Notes: generated from the letters alone by a model not told the origin. Positions 10,001-20,382 are shown, numbered from the stretch's first letter. The stretch is 64,000 nucleotides of DNA from Tritrichomonas musculus (GCA_039105265.1 JAPFFF010000008.1:5766001-5830000); one strand, 5' to 3'. Made by a program: numbers and translations.

Positions 10001-13000
10001 ATATGAATGCAAAAATAAATGATCCAAATTTCAGAGGTCAAATTCAAGCTGAAATTCAGCAATGGGATGCAAAAGCAAATGAAAGATTATCTAAAATTCA
10101 AGCAATACTTCAAAATCAAACAACAGCAGGAAAAGTGACACAAGATAACTATCAATCAGCAAAAACAGATTTTGAAAATAAATTTATTAAAAATGGAAAT
10201 ATAATCGATTCAAATAAAGATGCTGAATTACAACAACTTTTAGTTTATTCAGAAGCTCAGAAAAATGAGAAAGTTACAATTGATAAAAAGCAAGAAATTG
10301 CAAATTTGTTTGCATCATATGGTGTTCCTGTTTCTGATAAAGATTTAAATAAATACACAAGTGATTACTTCATGAGCACAAATAAACAATTGATAATGAC
10401 AGATATTAATACAAGAATTTTGAGAGAAAAAGAAAACAGAGATAATGCTGATTTGACAGAATTTGAAAATAAAATTGTCCCACAAATACAAATGATTAAT
10501 ACAATTAGTCAAGTCATTCCAAGAGTTCAAGCAATTTCAATTGATGCAAAACGTCAACAAATAATGAATACTCAGAAAAATCGTCCTGCAGAAATAAATA
10601 TTGTTAAAGGTCAAATTCAAAATGAAATAAATCAAGCTTTCTCCACATGTCAATCATCTCAAATACAACATTATCGAACAGAAATTCAGAAAAAAATTGA
10701 CCACACTCGTAGATCTTGTAATCTTGGTGAAGAAATTGAAAAAATATTAAAGACAATTATTATTGAAAATCAAACAATTGCGAAACATCATGAGAATTTT
10801 TTGGCATGGAAATCTGTATGGGATGCAAATGAGTTAACCATTGATAATAAAATCAAAGAAATTGTTGAAGTGATTCGTAATCAAAATAATTCAGGATTTA
10901 ATGCACAAACAGTATCGAATGAAATCTTCACAACAATTTGTTATCCAAATTTTGATCAAAATCTTGTAATTCAAAAATTAAATCAAAAATTAGAAGAAGA
11001 AAAGAAAAATAAAAAAGAGAAAGAATATCAAACTCAGATAAATAGTTTAAAGTCATCATTTCAAGAAGCCTACGGCCGTGAATATTCTGAAGAAAAATGG
11101 AATGAATTAGTTAATTCAAAAGAGTCAACAGAGAAAAAAATTGAAAAGATTTCTAGACAAATTGAACAAAAGAATGAACAAAAAGGTAATCAACAATTAA
11201 ATTGTGTTAATACAATAAATCGATGTTTTAGTGCAGCTTTTCCTGATTGGGATCCAGAGAATGTAAATCTGATAATTCAAAATTTCCTTGATTTATATCC
11301 AAATTTGAATTCGGTTGAAGACGTGGATAATTTGTTGAAAAGTATGGAACCAAAATTTAAAAATTGTGGAAGAGTATTTAGACTTTGGAACAAACATAAA
11401 TTTGCAAACACATATCTTGGATTGGGAATATTACAAAGTTTGAATTATGATTTGAATGTCTTATTTGAAAATGTTGAATTATGGGAGAAACGAAATAAAT
11501 TATTCCATTACTCTCCATTATCTTTATTAAGAGCATTCCTGGGTGACAAATCTCAACAAAATCAAAATGTTCTTCAATCGTTAGCAAGTTTTGAACAGAA
11601 AAGAAGAAATTTAGAAAGAAATGATGAATTTATGAGGAAATTCAATAGCCTGTCAGGATCTTTGTCAGCAGAAGATAAAGAAGATTTTTTATGTGAAATT
11701 GTTGGACATTGTGATCAACCTGATGATATTGATCAATATATTTCTTTGAAAACTGATTGGATTCAAAAAGGTTATGATTGGAAAAATTGGGATCAAAGAA
11801 AAACATTTGAAGAAACATATAATTCAAATAATGGATTAGAATATTCATCAAGAAGAATCAGAAGTATTTATAATCAAGTGACTCCTCAAGATAATCAACA
11901 AATAGATAGTTTGAAAACATTATTAGAGACTAATTATCCAGAGAAATTTTCACCAGTTTATTGGAATGAAATAGAGGATCAAGTTTTCAAAAATGATGGA
12001 AATCAATTCTTATCTTATTTAGAAGGTGAACGTGTTTATCAAGACTTTTTGAAACTAATGCCTCCAAATGTTTTCCCTCCAACATTTAAACAATATTATG
12101 GAAATCAAGACGTTCATACTGCATTGAGAAATATTCAGACATTGTTTAAACAAAAGAATGATTTCGCTAAAACTATTCGGGGTGATAAAGAATTAGAGAG
12201 AGCAGTTCGTGAATATAATGAAATAGCTGATGTTAATGATCAATATACTCTTGAAAGAATTCTTTATTTAGAAAAGCCAACAACATCTCTTGAACTCAAA
12301 AATAAATTCCAAAATATGTTACAAGAAAAAGTGAATGGTGTTGATCGAAATGAATTATTAGATGAAACAATTCGAGATATTTGGAGATCTTATTTCCCAA
12401 ATGATTTGAAAGCATCAAGTACTTGGAGAAGTGAATTCAATGGGAATTATTTAGCTATTGTTGCAATTAGAAAATTATCTCAACTCTATCATTTTTATCA
12501 CGAATTTCACCCAGATGAAGAAGTAAATTTAAGTAAAATAGTAAAATATTTTGGTAATTCAATAGATGAAACACAGAAAAAATTAGAAGAATACTATACT
12601 CAAAATATAGAAATTTTCAATAATCAATGGAAAAAGAATAAAACATTGAAAGGTTATTTAGAAGAATTCAAAGATGATTTTGGTGGATCAGTTGATTTGG
12701 CACGAAAAAGGGCATATGGAAAGTTTCATGGGAATTTAGAACATTGTTTGAAATTCTTCAAAAATTATAAATTACAAAGAGATTTAGAAACACAAAAAAC
12801 AGGTCAAGTACGAACCGATATCAATACATTTTTAGGACAAGTTTTGTCAAACGAAGATCCAAATACATTATTAGATGGAATTGAAAGTGAACATAATTCA
12901 AGAACACAATCTCAAACAAATTGGAATCGAAATGCTGATTTTAGAAATCATGGAAACATCAAATCAAGATTAGATAATGATCATCAAATTGATATAACTT

Positions 13001-16000
13001 ATGATATTACATGGGATTCAAATAAAATGTATAACAATTATTTAATTCCAATTGCTGAAAAATATTATGAACAAATTACAAATAAAAAATATCATCCTCC
13101 AGCAAATTTGGATCTATCAAATCCAGCAACCAAATATCAAACAATTGTTCAAGAAGCAGAGACAATTCGTGAAAAGAATGAGAATTGGGACATCACTGAA
13201 GTACAATCAACGTTAGATACATACAAGAATCAAGATAAAATAAATGTCAAAATTACATATGATGAGTTGAAAAAGAAATATGAGAATCCTCAAGACGCAT
13301 TAAAATTCTTAGAAATTGAAAAATTAAAGAAAGACATTTTAGTTAAATTATGGAAACCTGATGATGAAGAATTACCAAGAGATAATAAATGTTTTAAGAA
13401 ATATTTTGAATATCAAGAAAATCAATTAACGGAAAGATTACATGAATTGCGAAATATTGTAGGGATGTTTAAAGAAGATAGAAGAGAATCATGGGGATCA
13501 GATAACTTTTCGAAAATATTACAAAATTATAGAATTTATTTCAGTGAAGATACGTTAAGAAGTTCAGCTGATAAATGTCAAATCTATTATGAAAATGATT
13601 ATCATAAAGGAAAAACAGAATTAGAATATTTATATAATCTTGCTCATTTTCATAAAACATTTCAAGAGCCATATTTTGAAAAACAACCAAGTAATCCATC
13701 TGTTAATGAAATGAAAGAAACAAATGATGCAATAGATATAATAATGAATAATTATAAAGATTATAAACTAGATTCTAATTTGACAGGGAAAATTGAGGAT
13801 TATAATACTTATTCAGGAAAAGATCATCAAACAAAGTTATCATTGGTCAAGAAATTTAAACAAGATAAACAAAAAGCAAAAATATTCTTAGATCATGGAA
13901 CTTGGTTAGGAAAAATATTAAGTTTCGGTGATGATCAACTTGCAAAAAGTCAAACAGTATCCGTTGAAGGAATTGCTAAATTAAAAGAAATCTATTCTAC
14001 AAAAACGAAAGATGATGAAGCGTTTAAATCTCAAGAATTCCAAATGAAATTAGATGAATATAATGCTTTAATAGGTGATACAAAAACGATAACAGATATG
14101 AAAAATGACTATAAAACATATACTAACGCTTTGTATGCAATGAATTCTACCCAAATTAAGTATGAATTGATAAATAAATATCAACTAAAGGAGAATGATG
14201 TAAACGCTTTGATGGCTGATACTTGGTCACAATCATATCAAAACTTGAAAAATAAAAAGAATGATTTGGATACGATTATTTCAAATTGTAAATCTGATTC
14301 CGAAATTGTTTCATTTCATGATGATTTGAAAAGAAATTATGACACAACAACACCAATTTTAGATCAATTAATAAAAGATGAAAAATATGATATTCCAAAG
14401 CTTTATTATCATATTTTGTCAAAGCTCTGGAAAAGGAAGAGTGGTGAAGATGTTCAATGGAAAGACGATAATAGTTTTCAATCACAAAATGAAAAATTAG
14501 CCAATCTTCTCCATGCGTTTGATAGACGAAAGAAAGCATTCAATGAAAATAGTGAATTATTACAATTAGTGAATGATCCAACAGTTCCAGTAACCCAGGA
14601 ACAATTATGGAAAAGGTATATGTATTCAACTAAACATGAAAATGATGATGCAAAGGACGCAATTCAGTTTATGAAAAATGAAAAAAGGAAAAAAATATAT
14701 CTGAAAAAATGGAATGAATTAGGTAAGAAAATTGATGAAAAAACATGGGAAAAATTCACAAAAGAAGATGAGAGAGAAGAATTTTTCGAACAAATGGAAA
14801 AAGAATATCGACAAGAAGAAAAGAAATGGAACCAAATTGGGAAATTTATTCCATATTATAATTCTTATCATGATGATAAAAATCAACTCTTAGATTGGGA
14901 ACAAGCATATCAAAAATGGGAAGGTAATTATGAAAAAGCAAAAGATGAAATTGAATTATCAAATCTGGCACATAGTTATGAACTCGAATTTGGAAAAAAG
15001 TGGGAATCACAAAAAACAAAGAAAGAACAAATTAAATATTTAACTAAAATAGAAGATGATTGGCTTAATTACTATAAATATCATCCAACATTCATGTCTG
15101 TTTTTAATGATTATAATAATACTCTTACATCGCAAGCAAAGAAATTAGAAGATGTTATTGATAAATATGGAAGTGATGTCAATAAAATTACAATAGAGAT
15201 GTCATATGAATTATTAACAACAAGAATGAAAGCAATTGATCCAACATTCAAAGCAGAAGAATATTATAAAAATGAAGATGGCGTTCAAAGACTGGAAAAT
15301 GAATATAAAACATTACAAGCAAACAATAATTCAGTGCTTGGTGATTCAGAAATTACAGGTTTATTTGATACTTACAAGGTGAATTATCCTGACGATACAC
15401 GAAAATTATGGAATATATCAAAAGATATGAGTCATAATAAAACAGAGGTGAAAAACTTTTTCTTAATTAAGAATTTAATTCATGAGATCCAAAATGATTA
15501 TACAAAAGTTTTTAATTATAATGACCGTTCAAATTGGGGTTCCACTTCAACTTATCAAGTGAACTATTTAGAAAAAGAAAGAGATAGACTCAAAAAGGAA
15601 TTGGATCAATTAAAATCAATCGGAAATATAAATGAACTTGTTGATATTTATAATGATATGAATGGTTTCAAAGATGCTTCCACTCAAAAAGATCTCAAGA
15701 AAATCTTCGTTGAAAATGATTGTCAATATTATAAAACATATTATTATCTATTAGCTCATAAATATAATTCAATTAATCCAGAAAAGAAGAAAGCATTAAC
15801 TTATTCAGGAAGTGGAGATAGAGCATGTAGGGCATTAGAAAAAGAAATTCGTGAAGTTGAAGAAGTAGAAAGTCAATTAAAATTGAATAAAAAATGGAAG
15901 GACTTGACATTAGAAGAACAAGATATGATAATGAAAAATAATAAAGATCCTGTATATGCTATAGTGTATTTAGAAAGTAAAGACGATATTAAGAATTATA

Positions 16001-18489
16001 ATGAACAACATGAAATTCCTTTTGACTTTGATCAGACAATTAAAAAATGGAAAAAAGAAGGTAGAGATATTCATTTAATTCCTCATTATTTAAAAATTGT
16101 CAACAAAATAACAGAAGATGATAGTTATTATCAAGCAATCAATAAATTCAAAAAAGATTATCCAGACGAATTAACTCCAGACCTGATTTCAAAATTAGGA
16201 AATGCTTATGAAATCTATAAATTTGTTGTGTTAACACCATTACAAAAGAGATATGCAATTGCTTTTGGTAAATCAATAGAATTATCACAAATGATGAATT
16301 ATGCAAAAACATTGAAAGATAAATATGAGGTAAAATGGGGAGTTGTTGATCAAGATTTACCATTTGATATAGAAATTGCAAAAATTGCAAATGAGGCAAG
16401 AATTATTCAAAAAGAATATCAAAATACAGGAGGAATCAAGAATAAAAAACAAGTGAAATTTGAAGAAACACTGGCAAAAGAAAAAAATGAAGAAGGAGGA
16501 AATACAAAAGAGAAAGTAATCGATTATATCAAACAAATCAAAAGTGATATGGAACAATCAAAGTTGGAATCAGAACAAACAATAAATGAAAACATTGACA
16601 GAATTAATAAAGATAAGAAAGATGGTCAGAAAATCCAAAAAGAGAAATTTAAAGAATTGAGTGTTTATTCAAAAGATTTGGAAGTAATCAATGCAATAAT
16701 AGAATATCTTCCAATTTATGAAAAACATTTTCAGAAAGAGATGACTATCGATGATCTTAAAAAATACCATTCTGATCCGAAAAATCCAGATTGGATAAAT
16801 GTTTTACAAATTATTGCATTTTCACCATTAATTGATGATTATAATTCAATTCAAAAGAAGCAAAAGAATTTGATTTCAGTGAATGTTGAAAGTATAAGGA
16901 ATAAATATATAATAGAAGAACAAAAGGTAGAAAATACAGAGGATATCACTTATCGTCATGTTCAAGTAGCTGAAAAATCTTTTCGTGAAGAAGTTGATAA
17001 ATTAAAGAAAACATATTTTGACAAATTGTTAACCGAATATCATAAACATATTGATGACAGTTCTGAAACTTTGGATCAATTACTTCAATTGTATACTTCC
17101 TTGGATGATTTAGAAAGATATCTCAAATTGAATAGGTATATCGCAAAAACAAATAGCATATATAAACAACTCAAAGAACATTATAAGAAAGAACACACAC
17201 CTTTGAAATATTCTGATTATGAAAATAAACCTATTAATAATTTAGAACCATCAATAATAATACTACAGAATTTACAAAAAGAAGCTCAAAAAGAATGGGA
17301 TGATGAGAAAAAGAAAGATGATAAGGCAAAAGAACATAAACAAAAAGTTGAATCAAAACTAAATGATTTAAATTCCATTCGTCGAAAAGTTGGTTTAGCT
17401 GAAATTGGATTTGAAAGGTATAAGAACCAAGAAACCGATACTGCTTTGTCAGATATTCAAAATATGTACAATGAAGCAAGACAAAAAGAAACAGAGAAAA
17501 ATAATCAAAACACAACAAATACAATTGGAGGTGCATTAAGAAATACTGGATATGTTAACCCTTTGAATAAACCAGCAACAACTCCAACAACTCCGACAAC
17601 TCAAACACCACCAGCAACAACGGAAGAAATACCGAAAATAAAGGATGAAAGTGAAAAGAAAGATGAGAGTGTATGGTCTAGAAATTATGAAGGTGGAATA
17701 ACAAGTTTAATTCAACAAAGTGCGAAAGGTATTTCAATTAGGTCATTATTAATGGAACAACAAAAGAAAAATAAATTAAATGGTAGACCAAATATTATGT
17801 CTCAATTTAATGAAAATGCTCCTCCTAAACCTGTTGTTCCATATCAAACAAATTCAAATATAAATAATTTATTTTCATCTAAAACAACAATGACAGAAGA
17901 GAAAGAAACACCAATAGAAAAGAAACCATTAGTAAGTCCAATTTCTGAAAAACCAATGACAATGACAAAAATTGAACCAGGAAAGAAAATTAACTTATTA
18001 CCTACAAAAGTTGATTCTCCAGAAGTTATTACAACGAAAAGTAATATGATTCAAGTTTTACCAAGAAGAGGTCGAAAGAATTTACCATTACGATTCAAAC
18101 GAAAAGAAGAAATGCAAAAACAAGTCAAAATAGATGAAGATGAAGATGTAGATGAAGAACCAATGAATACAAAAGCAAAACCAAACAAGCAATTCAAGAA
18201 ACAAAAATCAGAAAGAACTAAAGCATTGAAAAAGAATCCACCCAAGAAAAATACAAAGAAGAAAGTCGAAGAAGATGTGACAGATACAATTTTGGATAAA
18301 CAAGATATTTCAAAGAAAAAGCCATTACAAAGAAAAACAAAACCAGAACCTCCTCCAAAATGGGATGATCTCAAAACCGAAGAGACGCCTGAGAAAGAAG
18401 AACCACCAAAAATAGAAACAGTCAAACCAAAAACGGAAATACCAAGTGTTATTCAAAATAATCCATCTCTAATGAAATACTTTAAGTAA
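7018..18489 (+). CDS. Giant 3823-residue protein, probable virion component
   Basis: One uninterrupted frame of 11.5 kb, a quarter of the element. It is rich in K, N, E, Q and Y and appears mostly helical, with many degenerate modules spaced by conserved Trp/Tyr (W-x-x-x motifs recur throughout). There is an acidic patch near residues 715-765. From about 3500 the chain becomes low-complexity: a Pro/Thr stretch (TPTTPTTQTPP), then a Lys-rich tail to SLMKYFK. No enzyme motif was recognised. The leader is A-rich (TTGAAAAATG), as in the other virion genes, and the gene is followed within 34 bases by another gene and then the packaging ATPase. Size and position suggest a structural or internal virion protein, but this is inference; it resembles no family I can name. 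Confidence 0.9.
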   Translation: MTEIQLPEFITNVRQATCYDRTVTICDFIYPDVELCSSFDGENGIKIYFPNDKKPYLDEADFLLKEIESVGLPRPDITWVRAQHFLNPDRYLLEYESLVGYLHMYFEYLGLSNTRFTNLDSGKVNLETFLSDYTSTVEDPDNHYEEIIGDFRTQKEADVRRIFKGVFLDIESVPLPEEQTIYMMLFNYKEARIYYEFLQHWYHYDKKLELDKPWYQIISELANVPSLLRGIRNHIYDKKYQTIIQKYSGLLSSIFSNENFISGLTTLVDDQDLKNSINDLENLIRRQETDENGNIIEIFPKEAISPEPIDYIECIVLYPNQYPATKQTIKDIVTEINELPDHGVQNGDLLLTIALIKIWNSGKRWLLPNEVYDTIMEFVKQLQAKKLTDCNALRDEKIFPEVHQMLQTFSNSWGQTKVFWTRQISAELAVKKIMIGNTELKQRAQDYTEILLNLQKVENIDRKAIEDFISVKVMEYQSKMQTENYAMIYHQIIFDIIGEIKKINKEMGNKLESGFTNEVNLFKESLNRWAYITEWVYQFEHNPANQTKIATEAWSEYPLSNEAIHKIRNYYGERNIIHEYRYWLGELAYLEAMFHLYNQNWNYTLENFVEKFELLIKRDEIENEALCEIELPKQIQNLQQIEAKTGQKQEYLHSEIGLQNLKTFTKTMLIRQKYYIFRQIYSDFIKKNVGIESRVMNEFLQRRLEERKKDEKQSAKEMQIQFDLEDAAENAGVETEQLVPEDQQLMNPQLNEDEILNEEDESNWVNNCMQFITNAKQFWQTYCENKNNLIPLFHLDANQLGIIHILNQQRNLINDKSNINERAFQQHIESLAPQFYEIIKKKCVIEYVRWKRNVPPSNIDEEISRYNVQANDENSINRIVDLFRSDFLKYKPKLQKLYDFLILKTNLPDFDDWSNSIWIETELEQNLNEWIQKKNEETLYLDDYQKYFSQVVALLRQGLDKYNIKIEKIRKIANQLFPNDINLYVTKDNDDWKQNMNAKINDPNFRGQIQAEIQQWDAKANERLSKIQAILQNQTTAGKVTQDNYQSAKTDFENKFIKNGNIIDSNKDAELQQLLVYSEAQKNEKVTIDKKQEIANLFASYGVPVSDKDLNKYTSDYFMSTNKQLIMTDINTRILREKENRDNADLTEFENKIVPQIQMINTISQVIPRVQAISIDAKRQQIMNTQKNRPAEINIVKGQIQNEINQAFSTCQSSQIQHYRTEIQKKIDHTRRSCNLGEEIEKILKTIIIENQTIAKHHENFLAWKSVWDANELTIDNKIKEIVEVIRNQNNSGFNAQTVSNEIFTTICYPNFDQNLVIQKLNQKLEEEKKNKKEKEYQTQINSLKSSFQEAYGREYSEEKWNELVNSKESTEKKIEKISRQIEQKNEQKGNQQLNCVNTINRCFSAAFPDWDPENVNLIIQNFLDLYPNLNSVEDVDNLLKSMEPKFKNCGRVFRLWNKHKFANTYLGLGILQSLNYDLNVLFENVELWEKRNKLFHYSPLSLLRAFLGDKSQQNQNVLQSLASFEQKRRNLERNDEFMRKFNSLSGSLSAEDKEDFLCEIVGHCDQPDDIDQYISLKTDWIQKGYDWKNWDQRKTFEETYNSNNGLEYSSRRIRSIYNQVTPQDNQQIDSLKTLLETNYPEKFSPVYWNEIEDQVFKNDGNQFLSYLEGERVYQDFLKLMPPNVFPPTFKQYYGNQDVHTALRNIQTLFKQKNDFAKTIRGDKELERAVREYNEIADVNDQYTLERILYLEKPTTSLELKNKFQNMLQEKVNGVDRNELLDETIRDIWRSYFPNDLKASSTWRSEFNGNYLAIVAIRKLSQLYHFYHEFHPDEEVNLSKIVKYFGNSIDETQKKLEEYYTQNIEIFNNQWKKNKTLKGYLEEFKDDFGGSVDLARKRAYGKFHGNLEHCLKFFKNYKLQRDLETQKTGQVRTDINTFLGQVLSNEDPNTLLDGIESEHNSRTQSQTNWNRNADFRNHGNIKSRLDNDHQIDITYDITWDSNKMYNNYLIPIAEKYYEQITNKKYHPPANLDLSNPATKYQTIVQEAETIREKNENWDITEVQSTLDTYKNQDKINVKITYDELKKKYENPQDALKFLEIEKLKKDILVKLWKPDDEELPRDNKCFKKYFEYQENQLTERLHELRNIVGMFKEDRRESWGSDNFSKILQNYRIYFSEDTLRSSADKCQIYYENDYHKGKTELEYLYNLAHFHKTFQEPYFEKQPSNPSVNEMKETNDAIDIIMNNYKDYKLDSNLTGKIEDYNTYSGKDHQTKLSLVKKFKQDKQKAKIFLDHGTWLGKILSFGDDQLAKSQTVSVEGIAKLKEIYSTKTKDDEAFKSQEFQMKLDEYNALIGDTKTITDMKNDYKTYTNALYAMNSTQIKYELINKYQLKENDVNALMADTWSQSYQNLKNKKNDLDTIISNCKSDSEIVSFHDDLKRNYDTTTPILDQLIKDEKYDIPKLYYHILSKLWKRKSGEDVQWKDDNSFQSQNEKLANLLHAFDRRKKAFNENSELLQLVNDPTVPVTQEQLWKRYMYSTKHENDDAKDAIQFMKNEKRKKIYLKKWNELGKKIDEKTWEKFTKEDEREEFFEQMEKEYRQEEKKWNQIGKFIPYYNSYHDDKNQLLDWEQAYQKWEGNYEKAKDEIELSNLAHSYELEFGKKWESQKTKKEQIKYLTKIEDDWLNYYKYHPTFMSVFNDYNNTLTSQAKKLEDVIDKYGSDVNKITIEMSYELLTTRMKAIDPTFKAEEYYKNEDGVQRLENEYKTLQANNNSVLGDSEITGLFDTYKVNYPDDTRKLWNISKDMSHNKTEVKNFFLIKNLIHEIQNDYTKVFNYNDRSNWGSTSTYQVNYLEKERDRLKKELDQLKSIGNINELVDIYNDMNGFKDASTQKDLKKIFVENDCQYYKTYYYLLAHKYNSINPEKKKALTYSGSGDRACRALEKEIREVEEVESQLKLNKKWKDLTLEEQDMIMKNNKDPVYAIVYLESKDDIKNYNEQHEIPFDFDQTIKKWKKEGRDIHLIPHYLKIVNKITEDDSYYQAINKFKKDYPDELTPDLISKLGNAYEIYKFVVLTPLQKRYAIAFGKSIELSQMMNYAKTLKDKYEVKWGVVDQDLPFDIEIAKIANEARIIQKEYQNTGGIKNKKQVKFEETLAKEKNEEGGNTKEKVIDYIKQIKSDMEQSKLESEQTINENIDRINKDKKDGQKIQKEKFKELSVYSKDLEVINAIIEYLPIYEKHFQKEMTIDDLKKYHSDPKNPDWINVLQIIAFSPLIDDYNSIQKKQKNLISVNVESIRNKYIIEEQKVENTEDITYRHVQVAEKSFREEVDKLKKTYFDKLLTEYHKHIDDSSETLDQLLQLYTSLDDLERYLKLNRYIAKTNSIYKQLKEHYKKEHTPLKYSDYENKPINNLEPSIIILQNLQKEAQKEWDDEKKKDDKAKEHKQKVESKLNDLNSIRRKVGLAEIGFERYKNQETDTALSDIQNMYNEARQKETEKNNQNTTNTIGGALRNTGYVNPLNKPATTPTTPTTQTPPATTEEIPKIKDESEKKDESVWSRNYEGGITSLIQQSAKGISIRSLLMEQQKKNKLNGRPNIMSQFNENAPPKPVVPYQTNSNINNLFSSKTTMTEEKETPIEKKPLVSPISEKPMTMTKIEPGKKINLLPTKVDSPEVITTKSNMIQVLPRRGRKNLPLRFKRKEEMQKQVKIDEDEDVDEEPMNTKAKPNKQFKKQKSERTKALKKNPPKKNTKKKVEEDVTDTILDKQDISKKKPLQRKTKPEPPPKWDDLKTEETPEKEEPPKIETVKPKTEIPSVIQNNPSLMKYFK

Positions 18490-18522
18490 ATAAATGTTTA
18501 TTTTTATTTTTATTCAAAAATC

Positions 18523-18999
18523 ATGAGTAACGCAGAGATAACAGAATTAAGAAAGTTGTTACAGGAATTCAAGAAACCAGAAAAGAAACCAAGAAAATTA
18601 TCAGCATTAAATAAATTTAAGAAATATATCATGGGAAGAGTTACTGAAAAAGCTTTAGCAGAAACAAATTATGTTGATTTAATTCCAGTTGATAAAATGA
18701 GATTATTATGTAAAGCTTATCCAATTGTTTGGAATCAATTAGTTTTACAACCACTTTATCAAGAATATGGTTTAACAACAGAAGAAGAACAAAGAAGATA
18801 TCGTGGAAATAAAACAACTCAAGAAGATTATCATAAAATTGTTGACGGTTTAATTGAAAAATTGAAAACTGGACCAAAAGACGATAGACAACATTTTGAA
18901 GAAGATATTGAACAATTATTAGTAGCTGCAATTCAACAAGCATCAAGTGAATTTGATGATGACGATGATGATGGAGAAGAAGAAATTACTGAAGAGTAA
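18523..18999 (+). CDS. Small protein with acidic tail, virion block
   Basis: 158 residues, ATG after TTCAAAAATC. The N-terminal 45 residues are strongly basic, the middle is helical with aromatic residues (YVDLIPVDKMRLL, YPIVWNQLVLQPLY), and the tail is a run of D and E. It sits between the giant protein and the packaging ATPase with short gaps, all on the plus strand. Could be a minor virion protein or an assembly factor. No family recognised. The minus-strand frame across it is a shadow. Confidence 0.8.
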   Translation: MSNAEITELRKLLQEFKKPEKKPRKLSALNKFKKYIMGRVTEKALAETNYVDLIPVDKMRLLCKAYPIVWNQLVLQPLYQEYGLTTEEEQRRYRGNKTTQEDYHKIVDGLIEKLKTGPKDDRQHFEEDIEQLLVAAIQQASSEFDDDDDDGEEEITEE

Positions 19000-19044
19000 A
19001 TTTTTATAACTTTTTTTACATAATTTAGTCGGAATTTAAAAAAT

Positions 19045-19908
19045 ATGAGTGACAGTGATTATTTCAGTGATAGCGAAGAAGAAGAAGTTAATTTTGCAAA
19101 AGAAAACATTAGATCAAAAATAAAAGCAAGGTTAAAATCAAATTTGAGTCCAAAAAATGATTCTTTAATTGCTCCAATTCATGAAGATATTGTTGCTAAA
19201 TATAATTCTGTTAATGTTATTGTAGGTAAACAAAGTATGGGAAAAACAGTTACAGCATTAGAAGAAATAATTAAAATTTCAATACTTAATACTCATCATT
19301 TATTAGTTTATGTTACAAAAGATGGTGAAGAGAACGATAAAAGTTGGTTATCATTGAAACCATTATTACAAATACCAACAGTAGTGGTTAGTGAAAAAGA
19401 TGCTGAAGAATGTATCGATGAATTATTAGCAGCAAAAAGTTTATATTACAAAATTCGAAGAGAAAGAACAAAAAATAAAATTAAACAAGAACAACTCGAT
19501 GATTTATTTAATGTTTTATTTGTTGAAGATTTTGATAGAGAATATTTACATTCAATTGTATTATTTGATGATATTTCTAATTCAAAATTATTCTCATCTG
19601 AAGAATCATTTTTTAGTCAATTATTACGTAGATGTCGTCATACAAATATGTCTTATTTCTTATTAGTTCAAGGTTGGAAAGGGTTAAAACCACATATTAA
19701 AAATGAAATTAGTACATTATATTTATTACCTGGTTTTAATAAACAACAATTACGTTACATTTATTCTCAAGCAGCAAGTAATTTAGATTTTGAAGACTTT
19801 TTTGATGCTTTCCAACAATTAAATGAAATGAAACATGAACATCCTGATGAACATCCAATGATTGTTATTCAATGTTCATCAGGTGGTGATACATATATTA
19901 GGTCTTAG
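19045..19908 (+). CDS. A32-type (FtsK/HerA) genome-packaging ATPase
   Basis: 287 residues. Walker A GKQSMGKT lies at about 61-68 after a VNVIVG strand. Walker B is IVLFDDIS at about 171-178. A C-terminal segment, RRCRHTNMSYFLLVQGWKG, corresponds to the sensor-like strand and arginine region of the family. In Polintons and nucleocytoplasmic large DNA viruses this enzyme drives the genome into preformed capsids. The first 20 residues are acidic and probably disordered. Length is normal for the family. It is directly upstream of the capsid genes, the usual neighbourhood. Confidence 0.92.
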   Translation: MSDSDYFSDSEEEEVNFAKENIRSKIKARLKSNLSPKNDSLIAPIHEDIVAKYNSVNVIVGKQSMGKTVTALEEIIKISILNTHHLLVYVTKDGEENDKSWLSLKPLLQIPTVVVSEKDAEECIDELLAAKSLYYKIRRERTKNKIKQEQLDDLFNVLFVEDFDREYLHSIVLFDDISNSKLFSSEESFFSQLLRRCRHTNMSYFLLVQGWKGLKPHIKNEISTLYLLPGFNKQQLRYIYSQAASNLDFEDFFDAFQQLNEMKHEHPDEHPMIVIQCSSGGDTYIRS

Positions 19909-20200
19909 AGTTAATAAAATTGATAACATCATTCAAAGTAATTTTAATTTTTGCAATATCATCTTTGATTTTCATTATTTCTGAATCGTCTTTTTCTTCT
20001 TCTTCATTGACCTTCTTTAACATTAATTCACCTTTGATTTTAGTAATACGATAACCTTGAATATGATACTTTTTGTTTAGTTTATGTGTTGTTTCTGAAT
20101 CTAGTTGTTCTTTGTTCTTAGAATAGAATAAATTAAACTCATCAGTTGTGTTAAACTCTTTTAAATATTTTTGAATTGGTTCAATAATTTTCAATTCCAT
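19898..20200 (-). CDS. Small conserved-looking protein of unknown function
   Basis: 100 residues on the opposite strand; its 3' end overlaps the end of the ATPase gene by about 11 bases. The middle part (TTDEFNLFYSKNKEQLDSETTHKLNKKY then IQGYRITKIKGEL) looks like a compact folded domain, followed by a Lys/Glu-rich helix. Start ATG follows a T-rich, A-rich leader like other virion-block genes. No name can be given; a small virion or regulatory protein is possible. Confidence 0.7.
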   Translation of the reverse strand: MELKIIEPIQKYLKEFNTTDEFNLFYSKNKEQLDSETTHKLNKKYHIQGYRITKIKGELMLKKVNEEEEKDDSEIMKIKDDIAKIKITLNDVINFINSKT

Positions 20201-20250
20201 TTTAAAAAAATAAAATTTATTTAAACATTTTTGAAACTATTTAAAACAAT

Positions 20251-20382
20251 ATGCTGATTGAAATTCTCTTAGGAACGCTTGTTTTAATTGAATTAGTGAA
20301 CACATTATTAAGAGTGATAAAACTTTTCCCTCCTGATGATCCACCAATAGATGAAGAAGTAAGAAGGCGAATGTACTCTTAA
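20251..20382 (+). CDS. Very small membrane protein (43 residues)
   Basis: ATG at 20251 after TTTAAAACAAT. The product begins MLIEILLGTLVLIELVNTLL, a single hydrophobic segment, and continues with a short charged tail (PPDDPPIDEEVRRRM). It fills the gap between two minus-strand genes and ends within a few bases of the stop of the next gene, the tight packing expected of a real gene. It may be a one-pass virion or host-membrane protein. No family recognised; a chance frame cannot be excluded. Confidence 0.55.
   Translation: MLIEILLGTLVLIELVNTLLRVIKLFPPDDPPIDEEVRRRMYS

Noticed and set aside
18051-18425. 124-codon minus-strand frame under the tail of the giant gene
   Set aside because: It is the reverse of Lys/Glu-rich codons and gives Ser/Phe low-complexity sequence, a typical shadow.
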